A stretch of DNA of 41,794 nucleotides, from contig NZ_RDQG01000026.1 of assembly GCF_003697815.1 (NCBI RefSeq), positions 1 to 41,794 on the forward strand, in the 5' to 3' direction. Below, piece by piece: positions 22,818-30,682 of this stretch; within the stretch, counting starts at the first letter, position 1, and the number at the start of each line of letters is the position of its first letter. Made by a program: the position numbers and the translations under genes. The notes beneath the pieces were generated by a model. It searched no databases, was not told where the DNA came from, and worked only from the letters and a program-made list of their open reading frames with translations. Source of the stretch: Halalkalicoccus subterraneus. Lineage in GTDB: Archaea; Halobacteriota; Halobacteria; Halobacteriales; Halalkalicoccaceae.

Positions 22818-23182
22818 CCCTCGATGGTCTCGCAGTCGACCGCCCACTCGGTGTCGCTCTCCTCAGTAAGCGCGTCGTAGAACGCCCGTAAACCCGCCGA
22901 TTCGGTGGTCGTGGTGACGTGGAGCTCGACACGGTCCTCGTAGCCGACGACGCGAAAGACGGTCCCCAGTTCGCGGTCGTGGACCAGATAGACCGGCGAG
23001 GGGAGGTCGAACCAGTCGCCCGCGGTGTAACGCTCGCGTGCGAGCACCCGGCCGAGACGCTCCCCGACGGCCCCGTCCTCGGGGACGAGCGAAAAGACCG
23101 TCCCACCCGTGCGCGTGATCCCACCCCCACTATAATCGCACTCGGGGCGGACGGGGATCTCGAAGGCCGGTTCGCCGCTCAT
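22814..23182 (-). CDS. Conserved haloarchaeal hypothetical protein
   Basis: This 122-residue acidic soluble protein has an alternating strand pattern, with recognisable segments ITRTGGTVFSLVPEDGAVGE, GDWFDLPSPVYLVHD and TVFRVVGYEDRVELHV. No catalytic motif or domain family was recognised. It lies next to the ggt promoter on the opposite strand, so the two genes are divergent, and it converges with a small membrane gene with four shared bases. The function is unknown. Confidence 0.72.
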   Translation of the reverse strand: MSGEPAFEIPVRPECDYSGGGITRTGGTVFSLVPEDGAVGERLGRVLARERYTAGDWFDLPSPVYLVHDRELGTVFRVVGYEDRVELHVTTTTESAGLRAFYDALTEESDTEWAVDCETIEG

Positions 23183-23231
23183 GGGTCGAAAACGGCCGCG
23201 AGCGCCTTCAATCTGCTGGCATTCGTAATTA

Positions 23232-23251
23232 TATCCCGATATTATTATCGG
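23232..23251 (+). promoter_or_regulatory. AT-rich promoter with palindrome before ggt
   Basis: CCGATA-TTAT-TATCGG (23236-23251) is an inverted repeat with perfect 6-base arms, placed over the likely TATA box about 50 bases before the ggt ATG. It contains the 10-mer TATCCCGATA (23232-23241), which recurs before the TRAP binding-protein gene at 25177-25186. This suggests a shared transcription factor for the two transcription units. Confidence 0.45.
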
Positions 23252-23297
23252 AACGAAAGAGTTAGAACTACCACGGCTGCAGCGGGATCAGTTACTG

Positions 23298-25073
23298 ATG
23301 GGAGATAATACCAATCTCGATAGGACGCGCAAGCTGAGCCGACGACGGTTCTTGGGTGGGGTCGCGGCGGGTGCGGCGCTGCCGCTGGCCACCCAGCCCG
23401 TGCTCGGGCAGGGCGAGATCTGTGGGGCACCCGGCGTTGACTGTGGGGCGGTCGCCGAGGGCGCGGATGGAATGGTCGTCTCGGTCAGCCCCGCCGCGAG
23501 CGAGGTCGGCGCGCAGGTGCTTCGCGACGGTGGCAACGCCGTCGACGCCGCGGTTGCGGTCCAGTTCGCGCTCAACGTCACCCAACCCCACTCCTCGGGA
23601 ATCGGCGGCGGCGGGTTCATGCTGTATTACGACGCCGAGAAGGGGGACGTCGAGATCGTCAACAGCCGCGAGCGCGCGCCGGCCGGGGCGGATCCGGAGA
23701 TGTTCCTTGAGGACGGAGAGCCGATCCCCTTCGACGAGCGCCACACCCACGGGGACGCCGTTGGGGTACCGGGGACCGCGAGCGGACTCCAGCGTGCGGC
23801 CACACGCTACGGGTCGCGCCCCATCGGGGAGCTGATCGACCCCGCGATCGCCCTCGCGGAGGGGGCCGAGGTCGACGGCGTCCTGGCCGAGGAGATCGCG
23901 GCCAACGAGTGGAAGTTCAATGACGCCGCCCGCGAGGTGTTCCTCGACGAGGAGGGCGAACCGCTCTCGGAGGGCGACACCCTCGAACAGCCGGACCTCG
24001 CCGACACCCTTCGACTGCTGCGCGATCGGGGGATCCGCGAGCTCTACGAGGGCGAGATCGCGGAGGCGCTCGCCGAGGCCGTTCAAGAGGAAGGCGGGAG
24101 CATGGAGTTTTCGGACCTCTGTCGCTACGAGGCCACCATCGACGAGCCCGTCGAGGGCTGCTATCGCGGTGCGGAGGTCTACTCGATGCCCCCGCCGAGT
24201 TCCGGCGGGCTGACCGTGATCCAGATCCTCAACCTGTTGGAGGGGTTCGATCTGGGGACGAACTACGACGTGCGCTCGGGCACGAAGTACCACCTGCTCG
24301 CCGAGGCGATGCGCTTGGCCTACGCGGATCGCGGCGAGTACATGGGTGATCCCGAGTTCGTCGACGTCCCCATGGAGGGGCTGCTCGATCCCGAGTACGT
24401 TTCCGAGCGCCGCGAACTGATCGGGCCCGACTCGCTCAACGCCGAGCCCCAGCCGGGCGACCCGTGGGCCTACCAGTCCGGCAACGCGGCCTCGATGACT
24501 CAAGAGACGCCCCGCGCGCTCGGGCACACGACCCACTTCACGGTCGCCGACTCCGAGGGTAATCTCGCCTCCTATACCACCACGATCGAACAGCTGTTCG
24601 GCTCGGGGATCATGGTCCCCGAGTACGGGTTCATGCTCAACAACGAGCTCACCGACTTCGACGCCGAACCCGGCGGCGCGAACCAGGTCCAACCGAACAA
24701 ACGGCCCCTGTCGAGCATGAGTCCGACGATCATGACTCGGGACGGCGAGCCCTTCATGACCGTCGGCTCACCGGGTGGACCGACGATCATCACGTCGGTC
24801 GCTCAAATGATCCTCCATCACCTCGAGTACGGTCTCGAGCCCATCGACGCGATCGATGAACCCAGCATCTACGCGCCCCAGTCGCCGGAGATCACCCTCT
24901 GGGAGGAGGCGATTCCCGAGGACGCCCGCGAGGAGGCCGCCACTCTCGGTAACGAGTGGAGCGACGAACCCGGTCCGATCGGCAACGTCAACGTGCTCAG
25001 GGCCGAGGACGGCTACGAGGGAGCGGCCGACCAGACCCGCGACGGGCTCGCGGTCGGTCTAGACGACGTCTGA
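23298..25073 (+). CDS. ggt: Gamma-glutamyltransferase, Tat-exported
   Basis: This 591-residue Ntn-hydrolase precursor transfers or hydrolyses gamma-glutamyl groups from glutathione, gamma-glutamylcysteine or similar compounds. A twin-arginine signal (SRRRFLGGVAAGAALPL) directs folded export. Substrate-binding Arg124 (NSRERAP), the SSMSPT pair near 472-473 and the GSPGG motif near 491 are intact. Autocleavage should expose Thr411 (GHTTHFTV) as nucleophile, giving a 40-kDa class large subunit and a 20-kDa class small subunit. Downstream lies a complete TAXI-TRAP importer with a shared promoter element, which suggests recovery of glutamate released outside the cell. Haloarchaea use gamma-glutamylcysteine as a thiol, so that is a possible substrate. 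Confidence 0.95.
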   Translation: MGDNTNLDRTRKLSRRRFLGGVAAGAALPLATQPVLGQGEICGAPGVDCGAVAEGADGMVVSVSPAASEVGAQVLRDGGNAVDAAVAVQFALNVTQPHSSGIGGGGFMLYYDAEKGDVEIVNSRERAPAGADPEMFLEDGEPIPFDERHTHGDAVGVPGTASGLQRAATRYGSRPIGELIDPAIALAEGAEVDGVLAEEIAANEWKFNDAAREVFLDEEGEPLSEGDTLEQPDLADTLRLLRDRGIRELYEGEIAEALAEAVQEEGGSMEFSDLCRYEATIDEPVEGCYRGAEVYSMPPPSSGGLTVIQILNLLEGFDLGTNYDVRSGTKYHLLAEAMRLAYADRGEYMGDPEFVDVPMEGLLDPEYVSERRELIGPDSLNAEPQPGDPWAYQSGNAASMTQETPRALGHTTHFTVADSEGNLASYTTTIEQLFGSGIMVPEYGFMLNNELTDFDAEPGGANQVQPNKRPLSSMSPTIMTRDGEPFMTVGSPGGPTIITSVAQMILHHLEYGLEPIDAIDEPSIYAPQSPEITLWEEAIPEDAREEAATLGNEWSDEPGPIGNVNVLRAEDGYEGAADQTRDGLAVGLDDV

Positions 25074-25176
25074 TCGGCTCCTCCCCGTGCCCGCCGGACG
25101 TTTCTGGAGAGAATCGATCGGACCTGACTAAGTTTCAATATATTATTCATTTTATATAACTAGTCGAACACGGTCG

Positions 25177-25196
25177 TATCCCGATACATATATATT
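25177..25196 (+). promoter_or_regulatory. Promoter of TAXI-TRAP operon with shared 10-mer
   Basis: TATCCCGATA (25177-25186) is followed directly by the TATA box ATATATATT (25188-25196), centred 27 bases before the ATG at 25219. The same 10-mer precedes ggt at 23232-23241. The 145-base spacer is strongly AT-rich at 25135-25160 as well and carries no gene. Confidence 0.5.
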
Positions 25197-25218
25197 GTGG
25201 CCGAAGTCAATAACATGT

Positions 25219-26313
25219 ATGTCGCGTGATATTGCGTCAGTGGATCGCCGTACGTTCCTGAAGGCCGCGGGTGCCACCGGGGTCATCGGGCTGGCCGGCT
25301 GTATCGGAGAGGAGCCCGAGAACGGCGAGGGAGGGAACGGCGGAAACGAGAGCGAAGAGCCCGGCGAGGGCGGGCAGAACGTCGTCTGGGACGCCGGCGG
25401 TACCGGCGGGACGTACTACCCGCTGTCGGGTGAGTTCAAGACGATCGTCGAGGACAACACGCCCCACGTCCTCCAGGTCCGTTCGACGGGTGCCAGCGTC
25501 GAGAACGTCGGGAGCCTCGCGAACGAGGACGCCGACTTCGCGCTGATCCAGAACGACATCGCCTACTTCGCGGCCAACGGGACGGGCCTCGAGGAGTTCG
25601 AGGGGTCCCCAGTCGAGAACCTCCTTGGGGTCGCGACGCTCTATCCCGAGACGATCCACATCATCACCCGCCCCGGCGCGAACATCGGATCGCTTCAGGA
25701 CATGGAGGGCGCGACCGTCAACACCGGCGACCTCGGGAGCGGAACGCAGGTGAACGCCCTCCAGATACTCGAGAGCGCCGGCCTCTCGCAGGACGACTTC
25801 GAGGAGCAGAACACCGGGTTCTCGCAGGCGGCCGATCAGCTGAGCGACAACGACATCGACGCCGCGTTCGTCGTCGGCGGCTGGCCGGTCGGCGCCGTCG
25901 AGGAGCTCGCGACCACCACCGACATCCAGATCCTCAACCTCGCTCAGGAGGACCGCCAGGCGGTCCTCGACAGCGCCGAGTGGTTCGCGGAGGACACGAT
26001 CCCGAGCGGCACCTACCAGGGGATCGACGAGGACGTCGATACCGTCTCCGTCCAGGCGATGATCGCCACCCACGAGGGCGTCGACGAGAGCCTCGTCCAG
26101 GACGTCACCTCCGCGATCTTCGACAACACCGACTCGCTCAACACGAAGGCGGACTTCATCTCGGCCGACAGCGCCCTCGATGGCATGTCGATCGATCTCC
26201 ACCCCGGCGCCCAGGCGTACTTCGACGAACAGGGCGGCAGCGGGAACGAAACCGGTGGCAACGAGAGCGACAACGCCAGCGACGAGAACGGAACGGACAA
26301 CGCCAGCGGGTAG
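25219..26313 (+). CDS. TAXI family TRAP transporter substrate-binding lipoprotein
   Basis: This 364-residue binding protein collects a solute outside the cell for the TRAP permease. The N-terminus has a Tat motif (DRRTFLKAAG) and lipobox (GLAGC), so it is membrane-anchored. Family marks are GGTGGTYYPLSGEF, RSTGASVENVGSLANEDADF and TVNTGDLGSGTQVNALQIL. The last 30 residues are a Gly/Asn/Ser/Asp-rich low-complexity tail. ATG at 25219 is chosen over an upstream frame because the TATA box lies 27 bases before it. Characterised TAXI proteins bind glutamate, glutamine or 2-oxoglutarate, which fits the neighbouring ggt; the actual ligand is not established here. Confidence 0.93.
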   Translation: MSRDIASVDRRTFLKAAGATGVIGLAGCIGEEPENGEGGNGGNESEEPGEGGQNVVWDAGGTGGTYYPLSGEFKTIVEDNTPHVLQVRSTGASVENVGSLANEDADFALIQNDIAYFAANGTGLEEFEGSPVENLLGVATLYPETIHIITRPGANIGSLQDMEGATVNTGDLGSGTQVNALQILESAGLSQDDFEEQNTGFSQAADQLSDNDIDAAFVVGGWPVGAVEELATTTDIQILNLAQEDRQAVLDSAEWFAEDTIPSGTYQGIDEDVDTVSVQAMIATHEGVDESLVQDVTSAIFDNTDSLNTKADFISADSALDGMSIDLHPGAQAYFDEQGGSGNETGGNESDNASDENGTDNASG

Positions 26314-26373
26314 CGAACTCGCAATCGGCACGGCGACGGCGTTTTCGTTTCGGAACCTCCCAGTACGACGAGT

Positions 26374-26883
26374 GTGAAACGACTCCAATCGCGTTCAACC
26401 GTTCGACTGTTAGTAGTGCTGACTCTCCTCCTTCTCGTCGTTTCGTTGGGCGTCGCGGCGAGCGTGTCGACCACCGAGCGCGTCCTCGTGGTGGCGACCG
26501 ATGATGGTAAGGTACTGCTTACCGAATCAGTCACCGATGACACCACGGTTCGACTCGAGTACACCCACAGCGTCGAGAAAACGCCCGTCGCCGACGTATA
26601 TTCCGTCGATGGAACGGTACTTCGAATGACGCACATGGAGTTCAACTCGTACGGTGCAGGCCTCCCCGCTACTGCTCCGGTCGAACGGGCGGCCGATGGC
26701 GAAAGCTACGTCTACGAACTGAATCGAACGTACGACCAAATCGTAGTGTCACCCGGAGAACGAGCCGGCCATCGCCTCGTAATCGACGGCGAAGAATACG
26801 ATCTCGTCGAACGATCCGACGGGCGATCGGTCTCGATTTACGTCACGGAACGCGAAACGCGAGTGATCGACGATGTCATCTAA
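26374..26883 (+). CDS. DUF1850 protein, TAXI-TRAP accessory
   Basis: This 169-residue protein has one N-terminal hydrophobic helix (residues 11-30, signal anchor) and a small extracytoplasmic domain with the DUF1850 signature RLEYTHSVEKTPVADVY and MEFNSYGAGLP. It starts with GTG at 26374. DUF1850 genes are commonly placed between the TAXI binding-protein gene and the fused TRAP permease gene, as here, and probably assist the transporter, though the mechanism is unknown. Its end overlaps the permease start by 11 bases, implying translational coupling. Base composition is slightly less G+C-rich than its neighbours. Confidence 0.88.
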   Translation: MKRLQSRSTVRLLVVLTLLLLVVSLGVAASVSTTERVLVVATDDGKVLLTESVTDDTTVRLEYTHSVEKTPVADVYSVDGTVLRMTHMEFNSYGAGLPATAPVERAADGESYVYELNRTYDQIVVSPGERAGHRLVIDGEEYDLVERSDGRSVSIYVTERETRVIDDVI

Positions 26884-29572
26884 TACGACCCCTGCCGACG
26901 AGGACGAATCGGGTCAAGAGGATCCGAACGAGATCTTACAGGAGATCGAGCGCAAACGATCCCTCCGCGGATGGGGTGCGATCGCCGTTGCGACCATCGG
27001 GATCGTCTTCTCGCTCTTTCAGGTCTGGATCGCGGCCCGCGGGTTCGTCTTCTACGTCCCGATTCCCTTCACCGGAACCGAATACGAGATCGCCGGGCTC
27101 CAGCAGCTCCAGATCAACGCGATCCACGTCGCGTTCGCGCTCGTGCTCGCATTCCTGATGTTTCCGGTGAGTTCGCGCGACGGGTTCGTCTTTCGAACTC
27201 TGTCACGCGTTGTCCCCGCCGCCCGCGACCGGCTTGGCGACGATCACGCCGTCACGTCGGCCCTCCGCCGGGTTCGTGGAGGTGTCCGCTGGGCCGCAGC
27301 GGATCCGGATCGCGACCGCATCACGCCCGTCGATTACGTGCTTATCGGTCTCGCGCTCCTCTCGCCGATCTACATGATCGGGCAGTTCGACGAGATCCGA
27401 CAGGCGCGCGTTCGGGGCCTCAGTATCGGTCGGCCGATCGACGAGGTGTACACGTTCCTTGAGGCACCCGTCGCGGCCGTCTCCGCGCTTGGATTCCCGC
27501 TCGACGAAACGTCGTATATGTTCATCGTGGGCGTCATTGGCATCCTGCTGGTACTGGAGGCGACGCGTCGGGCGCTGGGGTTCTTCCTCATGTCGCTGGT
27601 CTCACTGTTCATCGTCTACGCCCGCTGGGGCTACGTGATTCCGGGTGATGCGCCGCTGATTGGGACGCTCTCGATCGGCGGCGTTGCCTGGGACACGGTC
27701 GTCAGCTACCTCTGGTTCACCACCGAGGGGATCTACGGAATCCCAGTCATCGTGAGCGTTCGGTTCATCTACATCTTCATCCTTTTCGGGGCGTTCCTTG
27801 AGATGAGCGGGGCGGGCAAGTGGTTCATCGACCTCGCCTACGGGTTGACCGGCACCCGACAGGGCGGTCCGGCGAAGGCCAGCGTCGTCGCGAGCGGCTT
27901 CATGGGAATGCTCTCGGGGTCGTCGGTGGCCAACACCGTCACCACCGGTGCCTTCACGATCCCGCTGATGAAGCGTTCCGGCTACTCGCCGGAGTTCGCC
28001 GGCGCGGTCGAGTCCTCGGCGTCCTCGGGCGGGCAAGTGCTCCCGCCGGTGATGGGTGCCGCGGCGTTCCTGATCATCGAGTTCACCGGCACGCCGTACT
28101 CCGAGGTCATCATCGCCGCGACGCTGCCCGCCATCGCCTTCTTCTTCGGGATGTGGGTAATGGTCCACTTCGAGGCCGTCCGCCAGGACATCGGCGGGAT
28201 CGCCCGCTCGAACCTGGTCGACATCGGGACGCATCTGAAGTCTGGTTGGTTCTACGTCCTGCCGCTGGTGTTGTTGCTGTACTTCATCATCGGGGCACGC
28301 CTCTCGATCGCCCGTGCCGGCTGGTATACGATCATCGTCATCATCGCCCTGGTCGCGGTGCTCGCGGCGTACGACGAGCGAACCCGCGTGCCACTCGTCG
28401 GCTCGATCCTCGCGGTTTTCGGGATACAGGCAGTCTCCTACGCCGTCGTCGGTGGTAACGTCTACGACGCCCTCACGGGCGGTACGGGTGCGGGGCTGGC
28501 CCCAACCGCCGCCCTCGGGGCTGCCGTCGGCGATATGGGACTCATCATCGTTCTGATCAGCCTGCTGGTCATCCTCGCTCGACCGTCCATGAACGGGCCG
28601 CTGCTCGACCTCGATCCTTCGGTCGACGAGGCCGCCGAACGGATCGACGGGTCGATCGGCAACCGGCGGATCGCGACTTCCCAGCCGGGGCGGTTCGTCA
28701 CCTTCCTCCTTCGATCGCTGGATTCGGGTGCTCGCACCGCGACGACGGTCGTCATCGCGGTCGCTGCCGCAGGCGTGATCCCCGGCATCATCGGCGCAAC
28801 GGGGCTGGGACCGAACCTGAACGCGCTGATCATCTCGGTCAGCGGCGGATCGCTCCTCGTGCTGATGCTGCTTGCGGGGATCACTGCGATCATCCTGGGG
28901 ATGGGGATGCCGACGACGGTCATGTACGTCATCCTCGTCTCGATGCTCGGGCCGGCCCTGGAGGACTTCGGCGTCGCGATCCTCGCCGCGCACCTGTTCA
29001 TCCTCTACTTCGGACTGATGGCCGACGTCACGCCGCCGGTCGCGGTCGCGGCCTACGCCGCCGCCGGCATCGCGAAGGCCGACGAGTTCTCGACGGGCGT
29101 GACCGCGTTCATGCTCTCGCTCAACAAGATCCTCGTCCCCTTCGCGTTCGTCCTCTCGCCGGGGATCCTACTGCTTCGTACCACCGACGGCGAAGTCTCG
29201 ACCATTGGAACGGCCGATATCCTCGATCTCGGCTTCTTCGTCCCGGAGGTCGTGATCCCCATCGTCGGTATGTTCGCCGGCGTCTACGCGCTGGGTATCG
29301 GGATAATCGGCTACTACACCGAGGAAGTCTCCGACATCGACCGTACGCTGTTCTCGCTGAGTTCGATCGCGATGATGGCGCCCGGACTGGTGTTGCTGAC
29401 GATACAGGGGATCGGCCGCGCGATGGGCGTCTGGCTCGTGCTCGATACGATGACCCTCGACTTCGCGCTACGGGGAGCGGGTGCCGTCCTGCTAGTGGCG
29501 CTGATGTTTCGCAACCGTGGCGGCGTTGAGGAGGACGAACGGCCTACGGCAGGCACGACCAGCGCCGAGTAG
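26873..29572 (+). CDS. TRAP transporter fused permease (4TM/12TM)
   Basis: This 899-residue membrane protein joins the small DctQ-like and large DctM-like subunits typical of TAXI-TRAP systems, with around eighteen hydrophobic segments. The large subunit shows SGSSVANTVTTGAFTIPLM and GQVLPPVMGAAAFL, then a second repeat with ILGMGMPTTVMYVI and FGLMADVTPPVAVAAYAAAG. The cytoplasmic N-terminus is acidic and has a predicted short coiled segment (NEILQEIERKRSLRGW). A polar linker lies near residues 580-605. It uses the sodium gradient to import the solute supplied by the upstream binding protein. Confidence 0.95.
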   Translation: MSSNTTPADEDESGQEDPNEILQEIERKRSLRGWGAIAVATIGIVFSLFQVWIAARGFVFYVPIPFTGTEYEIAGLQQLQINAIHVAFALVLAFLMFPVSSRDGFVFRTLSRVVPAARDRLGDDHAVTSALRRVRGGVRWAAADPDRDRITPVDYVLIGLALLSPIYMIGQFDEIRQARVRGLSIGRPIDEVYTFLEAPVAAVSALGFPLDETSYMFIVGVIGILLVLEATRRALGFFLMSLVSLFIVYARWGYVIPGDAPLIGTLSIGGVAWDTVVSYLWFTTEGIYGIPVIVSVRFIYIFILFGAFLEMSGAGKWFIDLAYGLTGTRQGGPAKASVVASGFMGMLSGSSVANTVTTGAFTIPLMKRSGYSPEFAGAVESSASSGGQVLPPVMGAAAFLIIEFTGTPYSEVIIAATLPAIAFFFGMWVMVHFEAVRQDIGGIARSNLVDIGTHLKSGWFYVLPLVLLLYFIIGARLSIARAGWYTIIVIIALVAVLAAYDERTRVPLVGSILAVFGIQAVSYAVVGGNVYDALTGGTGAGLAPTAALGAAVGDMGLIIVLISLLVILARPSMNGPLLDLDPSVDEAAERIDGSIGNRRIATSQPGRFVTFLLRSLDSGARTATTVVIAVAAAGVIPGIIGATGLGPNLNALIISVSGGSLLVLMLLAGITAIILGMGMPTTVMYVILVSMLGPALEDFGVAILAAHLFILYFGLMADVTPPVAVAAYAAAGIAKADEFSTGVTAFMLSLNKILVPFAFVLSPGILLLRTTDGEVSTIGTADILDLGFFVPEVVIPIVGMFAGVYALGIGIIGYYTEEVSDIDRTLFSLSSIAMMAPGLVLLTIQGIGRAMGVWLVLDTMTLDFALRGAGAVLLVALMFRNRGGVEEDERPTAGTTSAE

Positions 29573-29617
29573 TCCCGAACCGCAAGACCTGTCTTCGGCG
29601 GTTTCGAACCGCACCTT

Positions 29618-30082
29618 ATGTCGCTTCTCGACGCCGCGATGAACGGGGCCCACCTCGGGTTCGCCGGACTCTGGGTCGGCAGCGTGATCTTCCTGACAGT
29701 CGCCGTTCTCCCGCTGGCACGGGAAGGGGCGTTCGACGCCGCTCCGCTCGAAACCGTCACCTCCCGACTGCAGTGGATCTCTCGGATCAGCGCGTTGGCG
29801 CTGTTCGCGAGCGGCGGGCATCTGGCTGGCACGCGCTATACGGTCGACTCGCTGTTCGGGAGCGCCCAGGGCCATCTCGTGCTCGTGATGCTCACGCTGT
29901 GGTTCCTGCTTGCCCTGCTCGTCGAACTCGGTTCGAAAAAACTGGCAACCGGTTTCGCCCAGCGAAAAGTCCGCCAGCCAGCCCACGAGGCGCGGCCATA
30001 CTTCCTTGTGGCCTCGCTGGTGGGTGTCTTGTTGTTCGTCGACGCCGGCTTCCTCTCTGTGCCGACGGCGATCCCGGTTTAG
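29618..30082 (+). CDS. CopD-like small membrane protein
   Basis: This 154-residue protein has four hydrophobic segments and the opening AAMNGAHLGFAGLWVGSVIF, which recalls the CopD/DUF4149 membrane family, where a histidine in helix 1 lies before a Gly-rich turn. The family has been linked to copper handling but the evidence for this member is only resemblance. The basic loop ELGSKKLATGFAQRKVRQPA faces the cytoplasm. It follows the TRAP permease by 45 bases, and its stop codon overlaps the convergent small gene at 30079 in the tetranucleotide TTAG. Confidence 0.62.
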   Translation: MSLLDAAMNGAHLGFAGLWVGSVIFLTVAVLPLAREGAFDAAPLETVTSRLQWISRISALALFASGGHLAGTRYTVDSLFGSAQGHLVLVMLTLWFLLALLVELGSKKLATGFAQRKVRQPAHEARPYFLVASLVGVLLFVDAGFLSVPTAIPV

Positions 30083-30234
30083 GCTTCGGGCTCGGGGTCG
30101 CTGACCGCCCACCCGAACTCGAACTCGCCGTGTTCCGCGAACGCGCTGTACAGTTTGTAGCCGACGACCCCGAGGATCGCGAGGACGACCAGGACGAACA
30201 GTCCGAACGCTCTGAGCAGTTTCGACAGGACCAT
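30079..30234 (-). CDS. Single-helix membrane microprotein (51 aa)
   Basis: This is a 51-residue protein starting MVLSKLLRAFGLFVLVVLA, with one membrane helix (residues 9-27) and an acidic C-terminal part (EHGEFEFGWAVSDPEPEA). The coding signal is good, with G/C-ending codons throughout, and it overlaps the convergent CopD-like gene by four bases. It is easily missed by length cutoffs. Function is unknown; it could be a subunit or regulator of a membrane complex. Confidence 0.55.
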   Translation of the reverse strand: MVLSKLLRAFGLFVLVVLAILGVVGYKLYSAFAEHGEFEFGWAVSDPEPEA

Positions 30235-30276
30235 ACCTCCGATTGGTTCGCTAGCCACCTAATTCTGACCCCGGCC

Positions 30277-30522
30277 TCAGCGCTCGAACTCGCGCTGGAG
30301 GTCTTCGGCCGTCGACCCGACGTCCAGTTCGTCGGCCGCACCCTCGCCGCTCGTCATCGTATAGAGCCGATAGGCGAGATACGCGATACCGGTGACGAGG
30401 GCGATTCCGACGACGATCCCCAGAAGTGACAACAACAGGCTCGCCAGCGCGCTGATGACCATCAGTGCGACGATCGCCACGAGGGCGTAGCCCGCGATCT
30501 TGAGCAGCCGTAGCGTCTCCAT
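30277..30522 (-). CDS. Small membrane protein (81 aa)
   Basis: This 81-residue protein starts METLRLLKIAGYALVAIVAL and has a long hydrophobic stretch (about residues 10-52, two helices) and a polar, acidic C-terminus ending TAEDLQREFER. The ATG at 30522 is preferred to a longer frame because the TATA-like TTAACT lies about 28 bases upstream. A strong GC-rich inverted repeat sits immediately before the start codon. It lies 42 bases upstream of the 51-residue membrane microprotein on the same strand, so the two may form an operon. No family recognised. Confidence 0.62.
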   Translation of the reverse strand: METLRLLKIAGYALVAIVALMVISALASLLLSLLGIVVGIALVTGIAYLAYRLYTMTSGEGAADELDVGSTAEDLQREFER

Positions 30523-30545
30523 GCCCGGCGGTTCGCCCGCCGGGC
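30523..30545. repeat. Perfect GC-rich inverted repeat before a membrane-protein gene
   Basis: GCCCGGCGG (30523-30531) and CCGCCGGGC (30537-30545) are exact complements with a five-base loop. A third copy of GCCCGGCGG lies at 30571-30579. The dyad falls exactly between the TATA-like element and the start codon of the 81-residue membrane protein, so it could be an operator or, if transcribed, a hairpin at the 5' end of the message. Confidence 0.5.
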
Positions 30546-30682
30546 ACTTAACTATCGCCGCCGGCCTACCGCCCGGCGGTCGACTCTCCCATGCGGGCTC
30601 GACGGAGCCGGTACGAGGGACGCGAGCTAGAGGCCGCTGTCGCCGACCACAGGTTTTTGCCCCGGCGTCGAGGAGCAGTACC

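Noticed and set aside
27602-28993. 463-codon frame antisense to the TRAP permease
   Set aside because: It mirrors the permease codons and has no hydrophobic or catalytic pattern.
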